8,691 bases of DNA from an uncultured Atopobium sp. (GTDB taxonomy: Bacteria; Actinomycetota; Coriobacteriia; Coriobacteriales; Atopobiaceae). The notes beneath the pieces are model-generated. The model was given only the letters and a program-made list of their open reading frames with translations. It was not told the origin of the DNA and made no database searches. Made by a program: the position numbers and the translations under genes. Shown in pieces: positions 1-5,780 of this stretch. The stretch's first letter is position 1, and each line of letters begins with the position of its first letter. The DNA is taken from NCBI GenBank assembly GCA_900555335.1, contig USKU01000051.1, positions 1-8,691 of the forward strand. The letters are read 5' to 3'.

Positions 1-386
1 CGGCCTCGCAGTCAGGCTTAGAGCCGGGTTCGGAGTCAGGTTTGGAGCCGAGCTTGAAGTCGCGCTTTCCCGAGCTGCGCCTGGGACCTTTCCAGGGAAA
101 GGTTGCCTGCGTGCGCATTCCTTTTGGACGGGGAGTGTGCGGAACGGCCGCAGCGACAAAGACAAGTCAGTTGGTAGAAGACGTGCATCAGTTCCCCGGG
201 CACATTGCATGCGACTCTGCATCTAACTCCGAGGTGGTTGTTCCTATCTTCAAGGGTGAGCAGGTAGTTGGCGTGCTGGACATTGATAGTCCAAGCGTGG
301 CAAGATTCACCCAGGAAGACCTTGAAGGTCTTGAGCAGCTGGTAAAAGCGCTTGAGGGCTGTGCGAATTTCTCGGACTTCTGCTAA
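1..386 (+). CDS. msrC: Free methionine-(R)-sulfoxide reductase (fRMsr), 3' part, truncated by left edge
   Basis: This cytoplasmic GAF-fold enzyme reduces free methionine-(R)-sulfoxide to methionine, using a cysteine relay recharged by thioredoxin. The reading frame (codons from base 3) is open to the left edge, so the N-terminal part is missing; a TTG at 42 is internal, not the start. The family signature is clear: LGPFQGK, then ACVRIPFGRGVCGTA, then GHIACDSASNSE, and the closing GVLDIDS segment. The three cysteines that form the active site in E. coli YebR/MsrC (in ACVR, GVCGT and IACD) are all kept, so the enzyme should be active. The odd part is the stretch just before LGPFQGK: instead of a short loop it reads as degenerate octapeptide repeats beginning SGLEP (bases 10-57), rich in Gly, Ser, Glu and Pro. 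The gene ends with TAA at 384-386 and is followed by a hairpin terminator. Identity is confident; the insert is directly seen but its effect is unknown. Confidence 0.93.
   Translation, partial: ASQSGLEPGSESGLEPSLKSRFPELRLGPFQGKVACVRIPFGRGVCGTAAATKTSQLVEDVHQFPGHIACDSASNSEVVVPIFKGEQVVGVLDIDSPSVARFTQEDLEGLEQLVKALEGCANFSDFC
10..57 (+). repeat. Two 24-bp in-frame tandem repeats inside fRMsr
   Basis: Two adjacent 24-bp units, 10-33 and 34-57, both begin AGTCAGG and differ at six positions, all transitions. They encode SGLEPGSE and SGLEPSLK. A third, much decayed unit may start at 58 (AGTCGCGC, encoding SRFPELRL when read in phase). The period is a multiple of three, so the reading frame is preserved. 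More units may lie beyond the left edge. Confidence 0.8.
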
Positions 387-420
387 ATACGACTACAGAA
401 CTAACATTTGGGTACACGAA

Positions 421-460
421 TCATGTACGGGCAGATTTGCTCGTGCATGATTTTTATTTA
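421..460 (+). terminator. Rho-independent terminator after fRMsr
   Basis: Arms TCATGTACGGGC (421-432) and GCTCGTGCATGA (439-450) pair over 12 bp with two G-U wobbles around the loop AGATTT. The T-rich tract TTTTTATTTA follows directly. The hairpin starts 34 bp after the fRMsr stop and its T-tract ends only 26 bp before the next start codon. It therefore sits in the leader of the FMN reductase gene if that gene is transcribed from upstream. Confidence 0.85.
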
Positions 461-486
461 CACAGCATTCGCGGAGAGGTCTGCTT

Positions 487-1035
487 ATGAAGAAGATTGT
501 ATTTATCATCGGTTCTGGCCGTAAGAATTCGTTCAATAAGACGCTGAGCCAGGTTGCGGCAAAGGCACTCGAAGGCAAGGCGGAGATTGAGGTCGTTGAC
601 GTTTTAGATGTCCCTCTGCTCAACCAGGACGAGGAATTCCCAGCTCCTGAAGGTGTCCAAAAGGTTAGGGATGCCGTCATGGCTGCCGACGGCGTGTGGC
701 TCTTTACCCCGGAGTATAACTACAGCATTCCCGGCACCGTCAAGAACATGCTGGACTGGCTGAGTCGTCCGCTTACTTCCGATTACGAGAAGAAGTCCGA
801 GACCGCCATTGCTGGCAAGGTTGTCACTGCAAGTGGCGTTGGCGGCCGAAACAAGACTGCAGGATCGCTCGCCGTGGTTAAGCAGCAATTCCTGGCCCTT
901 CGCACCAAGCCGGTTGAGCCGTTCAATGGCTTCTCGCTTCCTGTTACCGCTTGGACTGAGGGAACTTGGGAGCCAGAACCCGAGGTTCACGAGGCAATTG
1001 CCCAGCAAGCAGAGGATTTTCTCGCCGCACTGTAA
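487..1035 (+). CDS. NAD(P)H-dependent FMN reductase (flavodoxin-like)
   Basis: A 182-residue flavodoxin-fold protein of the FMN_red family, which uses NAD(P)H to reduce bound FMN and passes electrons to quinones, azo compounds, metals or other acceptors in the cytoplasm. The N-terminal phosphate-binding loop GSGRKNSFNK lies at residues 9-18 after strand KIVFII. The family hallmark TPEYNYSIPG at residues 74-83 is followed by the helix TVKNMLDWLSRP. The segment TASGVGGRNKT at residues 114-124 matches the third flavin-contacting loop of the family. The length is normal. The ATG start is backed by GGAGAGG at 473-479, seven bases upstream. It follows the fRMsr gene on the same strand; both are redox functions, but a terminator lies between them, so an operon is not assured. 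The physiological acceptor cannot be told from sequence. Confidence 0.9.
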   Translation: MKKIVFIIGSGRKNSFNKTLSQVAAKALEGKAEIEVVDVLDVPLLNQDEEFPAPEGVQKVRDAVMAADGVWLFTPEYNYSIPGTVKNMLDWLSRPLTSDYEKKSETAIAGKVVTASGVGGRNKTAGSLAVVKQQFLALRTKPVEPFNGFSLPVTAWTEGTWEPEPEVHEAIAQQAEDFLAAL

Positions 1036-1093
1036 GTTGCGCGTCTAGCGAACGCGACCACATGCTCGCGACCGCCCACATAGCGCCCGGTGC

Positions 1094-1211
1094 GCCTGAT
1101 TTCTTCAAAGAATCTGTAACTTTTGCCTAAATACGTAAAAGAAACTGTGGATTTGCCTGATTTCATCAAAGAATCTGTGCCTCAAATACAGATTCTTTGC
1201 ACTTTTCAGGC
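1094..1211. repeat. Direct repeat pair, second copy folded into a long imperfect hairpin
   Basis: Bases 1094-1117 and 1155-1178 are 24-bp copies that differ at one position (GCCTGATTTC[T/A]TCAAAG then AATCTGT). The second copy is followed by its inverted match. CAAAGAATCTGT (1167-1178) pairs perfectly over 12 bp with ACAGATTCTTTG (1188-1199) around a 9-base loop. Beyond a 6x6 internal loop, GCCTGA (1155-1160) pairs with TCAGGC (1206-1211). No good T-tract follows on either strand, so this looks more like an extragenic palindromic element than a plain terminator, though it could help stop transcription from the FMN reductase gene. Confidence 0.75.
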
Positions 1212-1217
1212 TCGCGT

Positions 1218-1290
1218 GGCGCATCTGGCGAGAAACCCGCGCAGCTCGAAGCTCGCATGGCGCACCCGCCGAGAAACCCGTGCGCTCGAA
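1218..1290. repeat. GC-rich degenerate tandem repeat with CGAGAAACCCG core
   Basis: Two adjacent units of about 40 bp, starting at 1218 and 1259. Each begins GGCGCA, contains the exact core CGAGAAACCCG (1229-1239 and 1270-1280) and then GCTCGAA. In the second unit GCGCAC (1260-1265) and GTGCGC (1280-1285) can pair around the core; in the first a shorter GCGC/GCGC stem is possible. The same 11-base core recurs at 7618-7628 before mupG. Confidence 0.7.
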
Positions 1291-1306
1291 AGCCCAGCGC
1301 ACTCAC

Positions 1307-1343
1307 AAAAAGAGCCCGGATGCCGCGCAATAGCATCCGGGCT
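1307..1343 (-). terminator. Rho-independent terminator of the leftward serine hydrolase gene
   Basis: Arms AGCCCGGATGC (1313-1323) and GCATCCGGGCT (1333-1343) form a perfect 11-bp GC-rich stem with a 9-base loop. Read leftward, the stem is followed by CTCTTTTT (complement of the A-run at 1307-1311), the right polarity for the gene ending at 1449. Rightward there is only CTTTGG, so any rightward action would be weaker. Confidence 0.85.
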
Positions 1344-1448
1344 TTGGTGTGTCTAGACGGAGGAGAGGGCCGTTGCTAGACAAGATGTGTATCGTACCTT
1401 GTTCGTGTACTGCGTTTATTCCCGCTTTGCAGCTTGTTTACACGAGCT

Positions 1449-3446
1449 TTACTTACCAACAAACTCCGAAATAGTCTTATACAAGTCGCTTGCCTGGAAG
1501 TCCTTGATAACCTTGGAATCTTTCCTCTGGTTGCAGACCTCAAGAAGTGCCTTCAGGGAAGCCTTATCGGGGTCAGTCTGATAATCTGCTTCGGCCTGAA
1601 TGAGCTTGTACTTGGCAATGACCATGTCCATAAGCTTGGCGTTGTTGCCCTCGGCGTTTGCGTCGTCGAGGCCGTCAAATGCCAGCGTAGACACAACACC
1701 GTAGCCGCCGGTCAGGAAGTGGTTGCCCACAAAGTCGTTAGGGTTAACCTTGTTGTCGATGACAGGCGAGTTCTTGGTATTGGTGAGCAGCACCAAGCTG
1801 GTGTTGTTGTAGACGTCGATGACGGTAAGTGTGCCGGTCCAGCCGGTGTGGCCAACAGTTTCAGCGTTTGCAATTGGCGAGAAGGCCCACTGGTAGCCAA
1901 TGTGACCCTTACGCCTCCAGCCCAAACCGTAGGTGACGTTGGTGTCCTTTGGCTTGATGAACTGGTCGTGAACGTCCTCGCTGAAGAGCATAGTGTTGCC
2001 GTAGCCACCACGGTTCATGACAGTCTGGACAAGAACGGCCAGGTCAGAAGCGTTTGCAAATAGGCCAGCGTGACCAGAGATGCCACCCATGGCATAGTAG
2101 GCCTTCTCGTCATGGACCGTACCCTGAATGGTGTCTGTACGCATGTTGTCAAAGGTAATCAGGCCGTCGCGGGTGTTGCCGTTAAGCTCGGTAGCTGCGA
2201 TTCCGTCAGCCTTAAAGCCGTTGTCCAGTGGGTTGAACGTGACGTTCTTGAGTCCCAGTGGCTCATAGAGAGCTTCCTTAACGTACTGGTCAAGGCGCTT
2301 GCTGGTGATCTTCTCGATGATAAAACCAAGAAGCATGTAGTCTACGTCGGAATAGGCAGTCTTAGTACCTGGGACGTACTGCAGAGGGGTCTCGATGATC
2401 TTCTGCAGAATCTCATCGCGATTCTGAGAGTACAGCTTCTGGTTTGCGTTTGGCTGGGGATCGTCAGGCTTCTCTGGATTGTAGTTGCGGTTGTGATACT
2501 GAGGATCTGGTGGGAATCCAGCCTGGTGCTCTAGGATCTCACGAACGGTGAGGTCATTCTTGCCCAGGATCTTATCGCCCTCCTGGTCCTTGAAGTCTGG
2601 AATGTACTCCTGAACCTTCTTGGAGACGTCCAGCTGTCCGTCGGTGACCAGCTTCTCAATTGCCAGGTTAGTGGCATACATCTTTGTGTTAGAAGCCAGG
2701 TCATAGAGGGTATTGTCGTCAACAGCCTTGCCATCTTTGATGCGAGAGCCGTCCTTGTTGTAAGAATTGACGTTACCGTAGTTGGTCTTCTTGATAATCT
2801 TGCCGTACCTGGTAACAACCAGCTGAGCAGAGGTAAAGCCGTTAGCAATCTCTGCGTTGATGATCTGGTCAATCAGCTTGAAGTTGTCGTTGTCGGCGTA
2901 GTCTTTGGTACCGTCAATAAGGGTTGGATAGCCAATCTTGACCTCGAAGGTAGCCTGAGTCTCTTTGACGGTGCTGACCTGCAAGCGGTTATCGCCGTTG
3001 ACGGTTACGTCGGAGATGTCAATCTGGTTCCAGGAAGAGCCGTCAAGCTTGTCGGTTGGTACCTGGTGGCCGTTTACAAAGAGCGCAAAGCTCTGTGGCT
3101 CGGAGCTCTTTACATAAACGGTGCCCTGACCAGCAAAGCAAACAAAGCTGTTGAGCTGGTTAGTAACAAGGGAATCGTCAAAGGCCTCGTTGTCGTTAAG
3201 AACAGGGAAGACCTTCTCGTACTGGAAGGTTCCGTCTACAGAGTCAACCTTCTTTGCGGTTCCCTTAGCAGCAGTTGCGCCACCCTTTGTCTGGCAGGCG
3301 GTAAGGCCAAGACCTGCTAGAGCAGCTAGACCAAGAGCACTTCTGCTGAGGAATTGTCTTCTGGTCTGTCCAGCAGGGGAGCCTGCGTTGGATGAATGCT
3401 CAGAGTGAGCGTTTTGATTCTGGTGCAAATCTTCGTTGGTGCGCAT
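1449..3446 (-). CDS. pbp4b: Tat-exported lipoprotein, serine beta-lactamase/PBP4B (YfeW)-family hydrolase
   Basis: A 665-residue surface serine hydrolase, probably acting on peptidoglycan-derived substrates. The N-terminus has a twin-arginine motif RRQFL (29-33), a hydrophobic segment and the lipobox LTAC with Cys51, so it should be exported folded and lipid-anchored outside the membrane. Residues ~75-180 form a beta-rich segment I cannot name. The catalytic domain (~185-560) has S252-N-T-K255 (SxxK nucleophile), Y365-S-D367 (YxN equivalent) in the PBP4B-like string YSDVDYMLLG, and H533-T-G535 (KTG equivalent). A charged ~85-residue tail follows. E. coli YfeW is about 430 residues, so this protein is much longer. 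The ATG is backed by AAGGAG (complement of 3452-3457). It is divergent from murR; in E. coli yfeW, and in B. subtilis amiE, a similar hydrolase sits with mur genes. Whether it is an amidase, a D,D-peptidase or an esterase is not decidable here. Confidence 0.88.
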   Translation of the reverse strand: MRTNEDLHQNQNAHSEHSSNAGSPAGQTRRQFLSRSALGLAALAGLGLTACQTKGGATAAKGTAKKVDSVDGTFQYEKVFPVLNDNEAFDDSLVTNQLNSFVCFAGQGTVYVKSSEPQSFALFVNGHQVPTDKLDGSSWNQIDISDVTVNGDNRLQVSTVKETQATFEVKIGYPTLIDGTKDYADNDNFKLIDQIINAEIANGFTSAQLVVTRYGKIIKKTNYGNVNSYNKDGSRIKDGKAVDDNTLYDLASNTKMYATNLAIEKLVTDGQLDVSKKVQEYIPDFKDQEGDKILGKNDLTVREILEHQAGFPPDPQYHNRNYNPEKPDDPQPNANQKLYSQNRDEILQKIIETPLQYVPGTKTAYSDVDYMLLGFIIEKITSKRLDQYVKEALYEPLGLKNVTFNPLDNGFKADGIAATELNGNTRDGLITFDNMRTDTIQGTVHDEKAYYAMGGISGHAGLFANASDLAVLVQTVMNRGGYGNTMLFSEDVHDQFIKPKDTNVTYGLGWRRKGHIGYQWAFSPIANAETVGHTGWTGTLTVIDVYNNTSLVLLTNTKNSPVIDNKVNPNDFVGNHFLTGGYGVVSTLAFDGLDDANAEGNNAKLMDMVIAKYKLIQAEADYQTDPDKASLKALLEVCNQRKDSKVIKDFQASDLYKTISEFVGK

Positions 3447-3469
3447 ATTGTCTCCTTCGGTTTTGCCTT

Positions 3470-3504
3470 AGGTGAAACACCTGCTATCTCAATTGGCTGA
3501 GATA
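3470..3504 (-). promoter_or_regulatory. Two palindromes just upstream of the serine hydrolase ribosome site
   Basis: AGGTG-AAA-CACCT (3470-3482) and TATCTCA-N6-TGAGATA (3485-3504) lie next to each other, starting 13 bp beyond the ribosome-binding site of the leftward gene. They could be operators if the promoter is close, or hairpins in the mRNA leader if it lies further out. The inverted symmetry is directly visible; the role is inference. Confidence 0.4.
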
Positions 3505-3570
3505 ATTTGCGCTTATGATGACGTGCGTTCCATCAAAATTGCAGCTAGTTTGCTCAAGTTGAAATAATGG

Positions 3571-3584
3571 GTACGTTAACGTAC
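3571..3584. promoter_or_regulatory. Perfect 14-bp palindrome GTACGTTAACGTAC, candidate operator
   Basis: An uninterrupted self-complementary 14-mer in the divergent control region. One 8-base half, TAACGTAC, occurs again at 3714-3721. Perfect palindromes of this length are typical of sites bound by dimeric regulators, and MurR is the obvious candidate in this context. No copy is present upstream of murP, which weakens the MurR assignment. Confidence 0.4.
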
Positions 3585-3646
3585 TGCGAGTGGTATCAAA
3601 AAAGCTGTCAATGGTATCTAAATTTGAATTTTTTAGGCAAAAATGA

Positions 3647-3675
3647 AATATTTTAATCAGGTTTCACGTGGTCAA
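3647..3675 (-). promoter_or_regulatory. Possible promoter for the serine hydrolase gene
   Basis: On the minus strand TTGACC (complement of 3670-3675, five of six matches to TTGACA) is followed after 17 bp by AATATT (3647-3652, four of six matches to TATAAT). GTGAAACC lies in the spacer. If used, the mRNA leader would be near 190 bases and would include all the palindromes at 3470-3584. The weak -10 keeps confidence low. Confidence 0.3.
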
Positions 3676-3933
3676 ATGTCTACTAGGTAGTAAAAGTTTT
3701 TATGAAGTGATAGTAACGTACCTAACATAAAGCAAGGTTTTTGCGACAATTGTCCCTGCATTACGCTGGGAAAACATGAATGGTCGTGCATACAATGCAA
3801 ACAGAATGCATTTACGCTTGCACACGCAATACTACCGTTTACGGCACTGCCTACTTTACAGATGAAATTTTTATGGCATCGTGAAACAATATAGTCAAAC
3901 GTTTTAGTCAACTGGACGGCCGGAGGTGATTGC

Positions 3934-4848
3934 GTGAGAGGTGTTCGTCTACGTCTGGAAGAGTATCGCAAGAATGCTAGTTCAGCTGAACGCGATATTG
4001 TTGACTATATCCTGTCAGATCCAGAGGCGGCAGTTGGTCAATCAATCCATAAACTAGCAGCTCAAACGTATACATCTGCATCAACGGTTGTCAGACTTTG
4101 CAAGAAGCTTGGCTGCGGTGGCTATAAAGAGTTCCAGCAGGCACTTATTTACGAGCTGGCAGTAAGTAACAAAAGCAACGATATTGCTGTCGGTGGCGTT
4201 ATCGCAGGTGACACCACTGATGTGATTATCGAAAAAGTTACGGCAAAGAACATTTCTTCGCTGGAGCTTACCAGGCAATTGCTTGACGCTCAGGTTGTTG
4301 ACTCAGTTGTTTCACTTATGATGCAAGCCCATTCCATCTGCCTCTTTGGCATGGGAGCTTCGCTTCTGGTTGCAAGAGATCTGCAGCTCAAACTTATGCG
4401 CCTCAACATTACCTGCAACTTGAATGATGACTATCATTCGCAGCTGCTCTACGCCAAAAACATGGGGCGAGAAGATCTTGCTATTGTGGTTAGCTACTCT
4501 GGCCTTACGCGCGAAGCCATTGAGTGTGCGTGGATTGCAAAGGCAAACGGTGCCAAGGTGGTCTCCATCACTCGCGGCGGCATTGATTCAGAGCTCATTC
4601 ACCGCTCCGACTACGTTTTGGGTGTTGCAGAGACTGAGCACATCATGAGAAGCGGCGCCATGTCTTCAAGAATTGCCCAGCTCAACGTTGTAGATGCGCT
4701 CTTTGCAGCCTATGTAAATAGAAATTACGAGAAGAGCGTTAAGCGTTTCTCGACAAACTATATTGGCAAGCTGGATTCGGCTGAGCGTGTAGCCACGTTG
4801 TCATCTGATCAAGATTTGCCTGGTATAGCCAACGACGTAATTGCGTAA
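3934..4848 (+). CDS. murR: MurR/RpiR-family transcriptional regulator
   Basis: A 304-residue RpiR-type regulator expected to control the adjacent MurNAc genes. Residues 1-75 form the HTH_6 DNA-binding domain, with the helix-turn-helix around 37-60 (SIHKLAAQTYTSASTVVRLC). Residues ~124-265 form a SIS sugar-phosphate-binding domain, with the loop FGMGAS (138-143) and the phosphate-binding SYSG (187-190). In E. coli MurR is a repressor released by MurNAc-6-phosphate, and the pairing with murQ here suggests the same ligand; that is inference. The start is GTG at 3934, preceded by the very strong site GGAGGTGAT (3922-3930). murQ begins 25 bp after the stop, so the two are almost surely co-transcribed and the regulator would be autoregulated. 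The last ~30 residues after the SIS domain are not recognisable. Confidence 0.92.
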   Translation: MRGVRLRLEEYRKNASSAERDIVDYILSDPEAAVGQSIHKLAAQTYTSASTVVRLCKKLGCGGYKEFQQALIYELAVSNKSNDIAVGGVIAGDTTDVIIEKVTAKNISSLELTRQLLDAQVVDSVVSLMMQAHSICLFGMGASLLVARDLQLKLMRLNITCNLNDDYHSQLLYAKNMGREDLAIVVSYSGLTREAIECAWIAKANGAKVVSITRGGIDSELIHRSDYVLGVAETEHIMRSGAMSSRIAQLNVVDALFAAYVNRNYEKSVKRFSTNYIGKLDSAERVATLSSDQDLPGIANDVIA

Positions 4849-4860
4849 AAATCACAACAC

Positions 4861-4876
4861 AGAAGGTGAAAACGTG
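4861..4876 (+). promoter_or_regulatory. Ribosome-binding site fixing the murQ GTG start
   Basis: AGAAGGTGA (4861-4869) stands four bases before GTG 4874. A TTG at 4841 opens the frame earlier but overlaps the end of murR, has no ribosome site and would add 11 residues that are not part of the family, so GTG 4874 is chosen. Confidence 0.8.
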
Positions 4877-5764
4877 ATTGATTTAACAAAGCTTGTCACC
4901 GAGACTAGAAACCCCAACACCATGGACCTGGATCAGATGACCCCGCTTGAGCTGGTCACTGTCATGAACCAGGAAGACCTGAGCGTGGTAGCTGGTGTAA
5001 AAGAGGTTCTTCCGCAGGTAGCACAGGCAATCGAGTGGGCAGTTTCCTCGCTAGAAGCTGGCGGCAGAATCGTCTATTTTGGCGCTGGAACCTCAGGCCG
5101 TCTGGGTGTTTTAGACGCGGTTGAGTGTCCGCCTACTTTTGGCGTTTCTCCTGACGAGGTTGTTGGTCTTATCGCCGGTGGCGAGAAGGCCTTTGTACGT
5201 GCAGTTGAAGGCGCGGAAGATTCTCTTGAGCTTTGCGAAGAAGAGTTCAAGAAGATTGGCCTGAACAAGAACGACATTGCTATTGGAATTGCAGCTAGTG
5301 GCCGTACTCCTTACGTTATTGGTGGCCTGCGCTATGCTCGCTCTTTGGGCTGCAAGACCGTTGCTATTGCCTGCAATAAGGGTTCTGAGGTGGGCAAAGA
5401 GGCAGAACTTGCTATTGAGCCTTCCTGCGGTCCTGAGGTTCTTACAGGTTCCACGCGCCTTAAGTCTGGTACCGCTCAGAAGATGATTCTAAACATGATT
5501 TCAACCGGTTCTATGGTTGGTGTGGGCAAGGCATATCAGAATCTTATGGTTGATGTGCAGCAGACCAATAAGAAACTGGTAGTTCGCGCGCAGAACATCA
5601 CCATGGCAGCAACTGGTTGCACCCGTGAAGAGGCAGCTCAGGCTCTTGAGCAGGCTGATGGTAATGCAAAGCTTGCTATTGTCATGCTGCTGACTCAGAT
5701 GCCTGTTGACGAGGCAAAAGCTAAGCTTGAGGCAGCCCATGGCCATGTCAGAGGTGCACTGTAG
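4874..5764 (+). CDS. murQ: N-acetylmuramic acid 6-phosphate etherase
   Basis: This cytoplasmic enzyme cleaves the D-lactyl ether of MurNAc-6-phosphate, giving GlcNAc-6-phosphate and D-lactate, the committed step of MurNAc salvage. The protein has 296 residues from the GTG, close to the 298 of E. coli MurQ, and aligns along its whole length. The SIS-fold signature GAGTSGRLGVLDAVECPPTFGV spans ~70-91. E84 and E115 (in VEGAEDS) correspond to E. coli Glu83 and Glu114, the acid/base residues. GIAASGRTPYVI (from base 5285), LTGSTRLKSGTAQK and NLMVDVQQTN are all conserved. The C-terminal UBA-like segment TGCTREEAAQALEQADGNAKLAIVML is typical. It lies 25 bp behind murR. The TAG stop is inside a 12-bp tandem duplication, so a second in-frame TAG and a TAA follow. 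No defect is visible. Confidence 0.97.
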   Translation: MIDLTKLVTETRNPNTMDLDQMTPLELVTVMNQEDLSVVAGVKEVLPQVAQAIEWAVSSLEAGGRIVYFGAGTSGRLGVLDAVECPPTFGVSPDEVVGLIAGGEKAFVRAVEGAEDSLELCEEEFKKIGLNKNDIAIGIAASGRTPYVIGGLRYARSLGCKTVAIACNKGSEVGKEAELAIEPSCGPEVLTGSTRLKSGTAQKMILNMISTGSMVGVGKAYQNLMVDVQQTNKKLVVRAQNITMAATGCTREEAAQALEQADGNAKLAIVMLLTQMPVDEAKAKLEAAHGHVRGAL

Positions 5765-5780
5765 TATCCACTGTAGTAAC
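5757..5780 (+). repeat. 12-bp tandem duplication across the murQ stop codon
   Basis: CACTGTAGTATC (5757-5768) is followed at once by CACTGTAGTAAC (5769-5780), 11 of 12 matching. The first copy holds the TAG stop and the second repeats TAG in frame, followed by TAA. Because the copy lies after the stop, MurQ is unchanged. Confidence 0.8.

Larger units (their letters stand above)
1036..1448. other. Gene-free, repeat-rich region between convergent genes
   Basis: These 413 bases hold no convincing gene: the open frames crossing them are short, lack ribosome sites and resemble no family. From left to right there is a repeat pair with a long hairpin (1094-1211), a GC-rich degenerate tandem repeat (1218-1290) and the leftward terminator at 1313-1343. 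The 103 bp from 1346 to 1448 are the 3' flank of the serine hydrolase gene, with nothing recognisable. Confidence 0.7.
3447..3933. promoter_or_regulatory. Divergent control region between serine hydrolase and murR
   Basis: These 487 bases are AT-rich and hold no credible gene; a 29-codon frame from ATG 3776 lacks a ribosome site. They must carry the promoters of both neighbours and probably MurR sites. Visible structures are AGGTG-AAA-CACCT (3470-3482), TATCTCA/TGAGATA (3485-3504), the palindrome GTACGTTAACGTAC (3571-3584), direct repeats TGGTATC (3591-3597, 3612-3618), and near-repeats TGCATTACGCT (3757-3767) and TGCATTTACGCT (3807-3818). Close to murR, TATAGT (3890-3895) could serve as a -10 box, but no good -35 lies at the right distance. 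Confidence 0.6.

Noticed and set aside
42..44. TTG as the start of the first gene
   Set aside because: The frame is open to the left edge and the fRMsr family needs about 50-60 further N-terminal residues; this TTG is inside the repeat.
1094..1290. CRISPR array
   Set aside because: Only two copies of each repeat, with unequal spacing and degenerate units, and no cas genes nearby.
1434..2063. 209-codon open frame antisense to the serine hydrolase gene
   Set aside because: No recognisable domain and it covers the catalytic end of a well-supported gene; a shadow of its codon bias.
3776..3865. 29-codon open frame in the divergent control region
   Set aside because: No convincing ribosome site, no family resemblance, composition like non-coding DNA.
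4841..4843. TTG as the start of murQ
   Set aside because: No ribosome site, overlaps murR, and adds residues absent from MurQ proteins; GTG 4874 has AGAAGGTGA before it.
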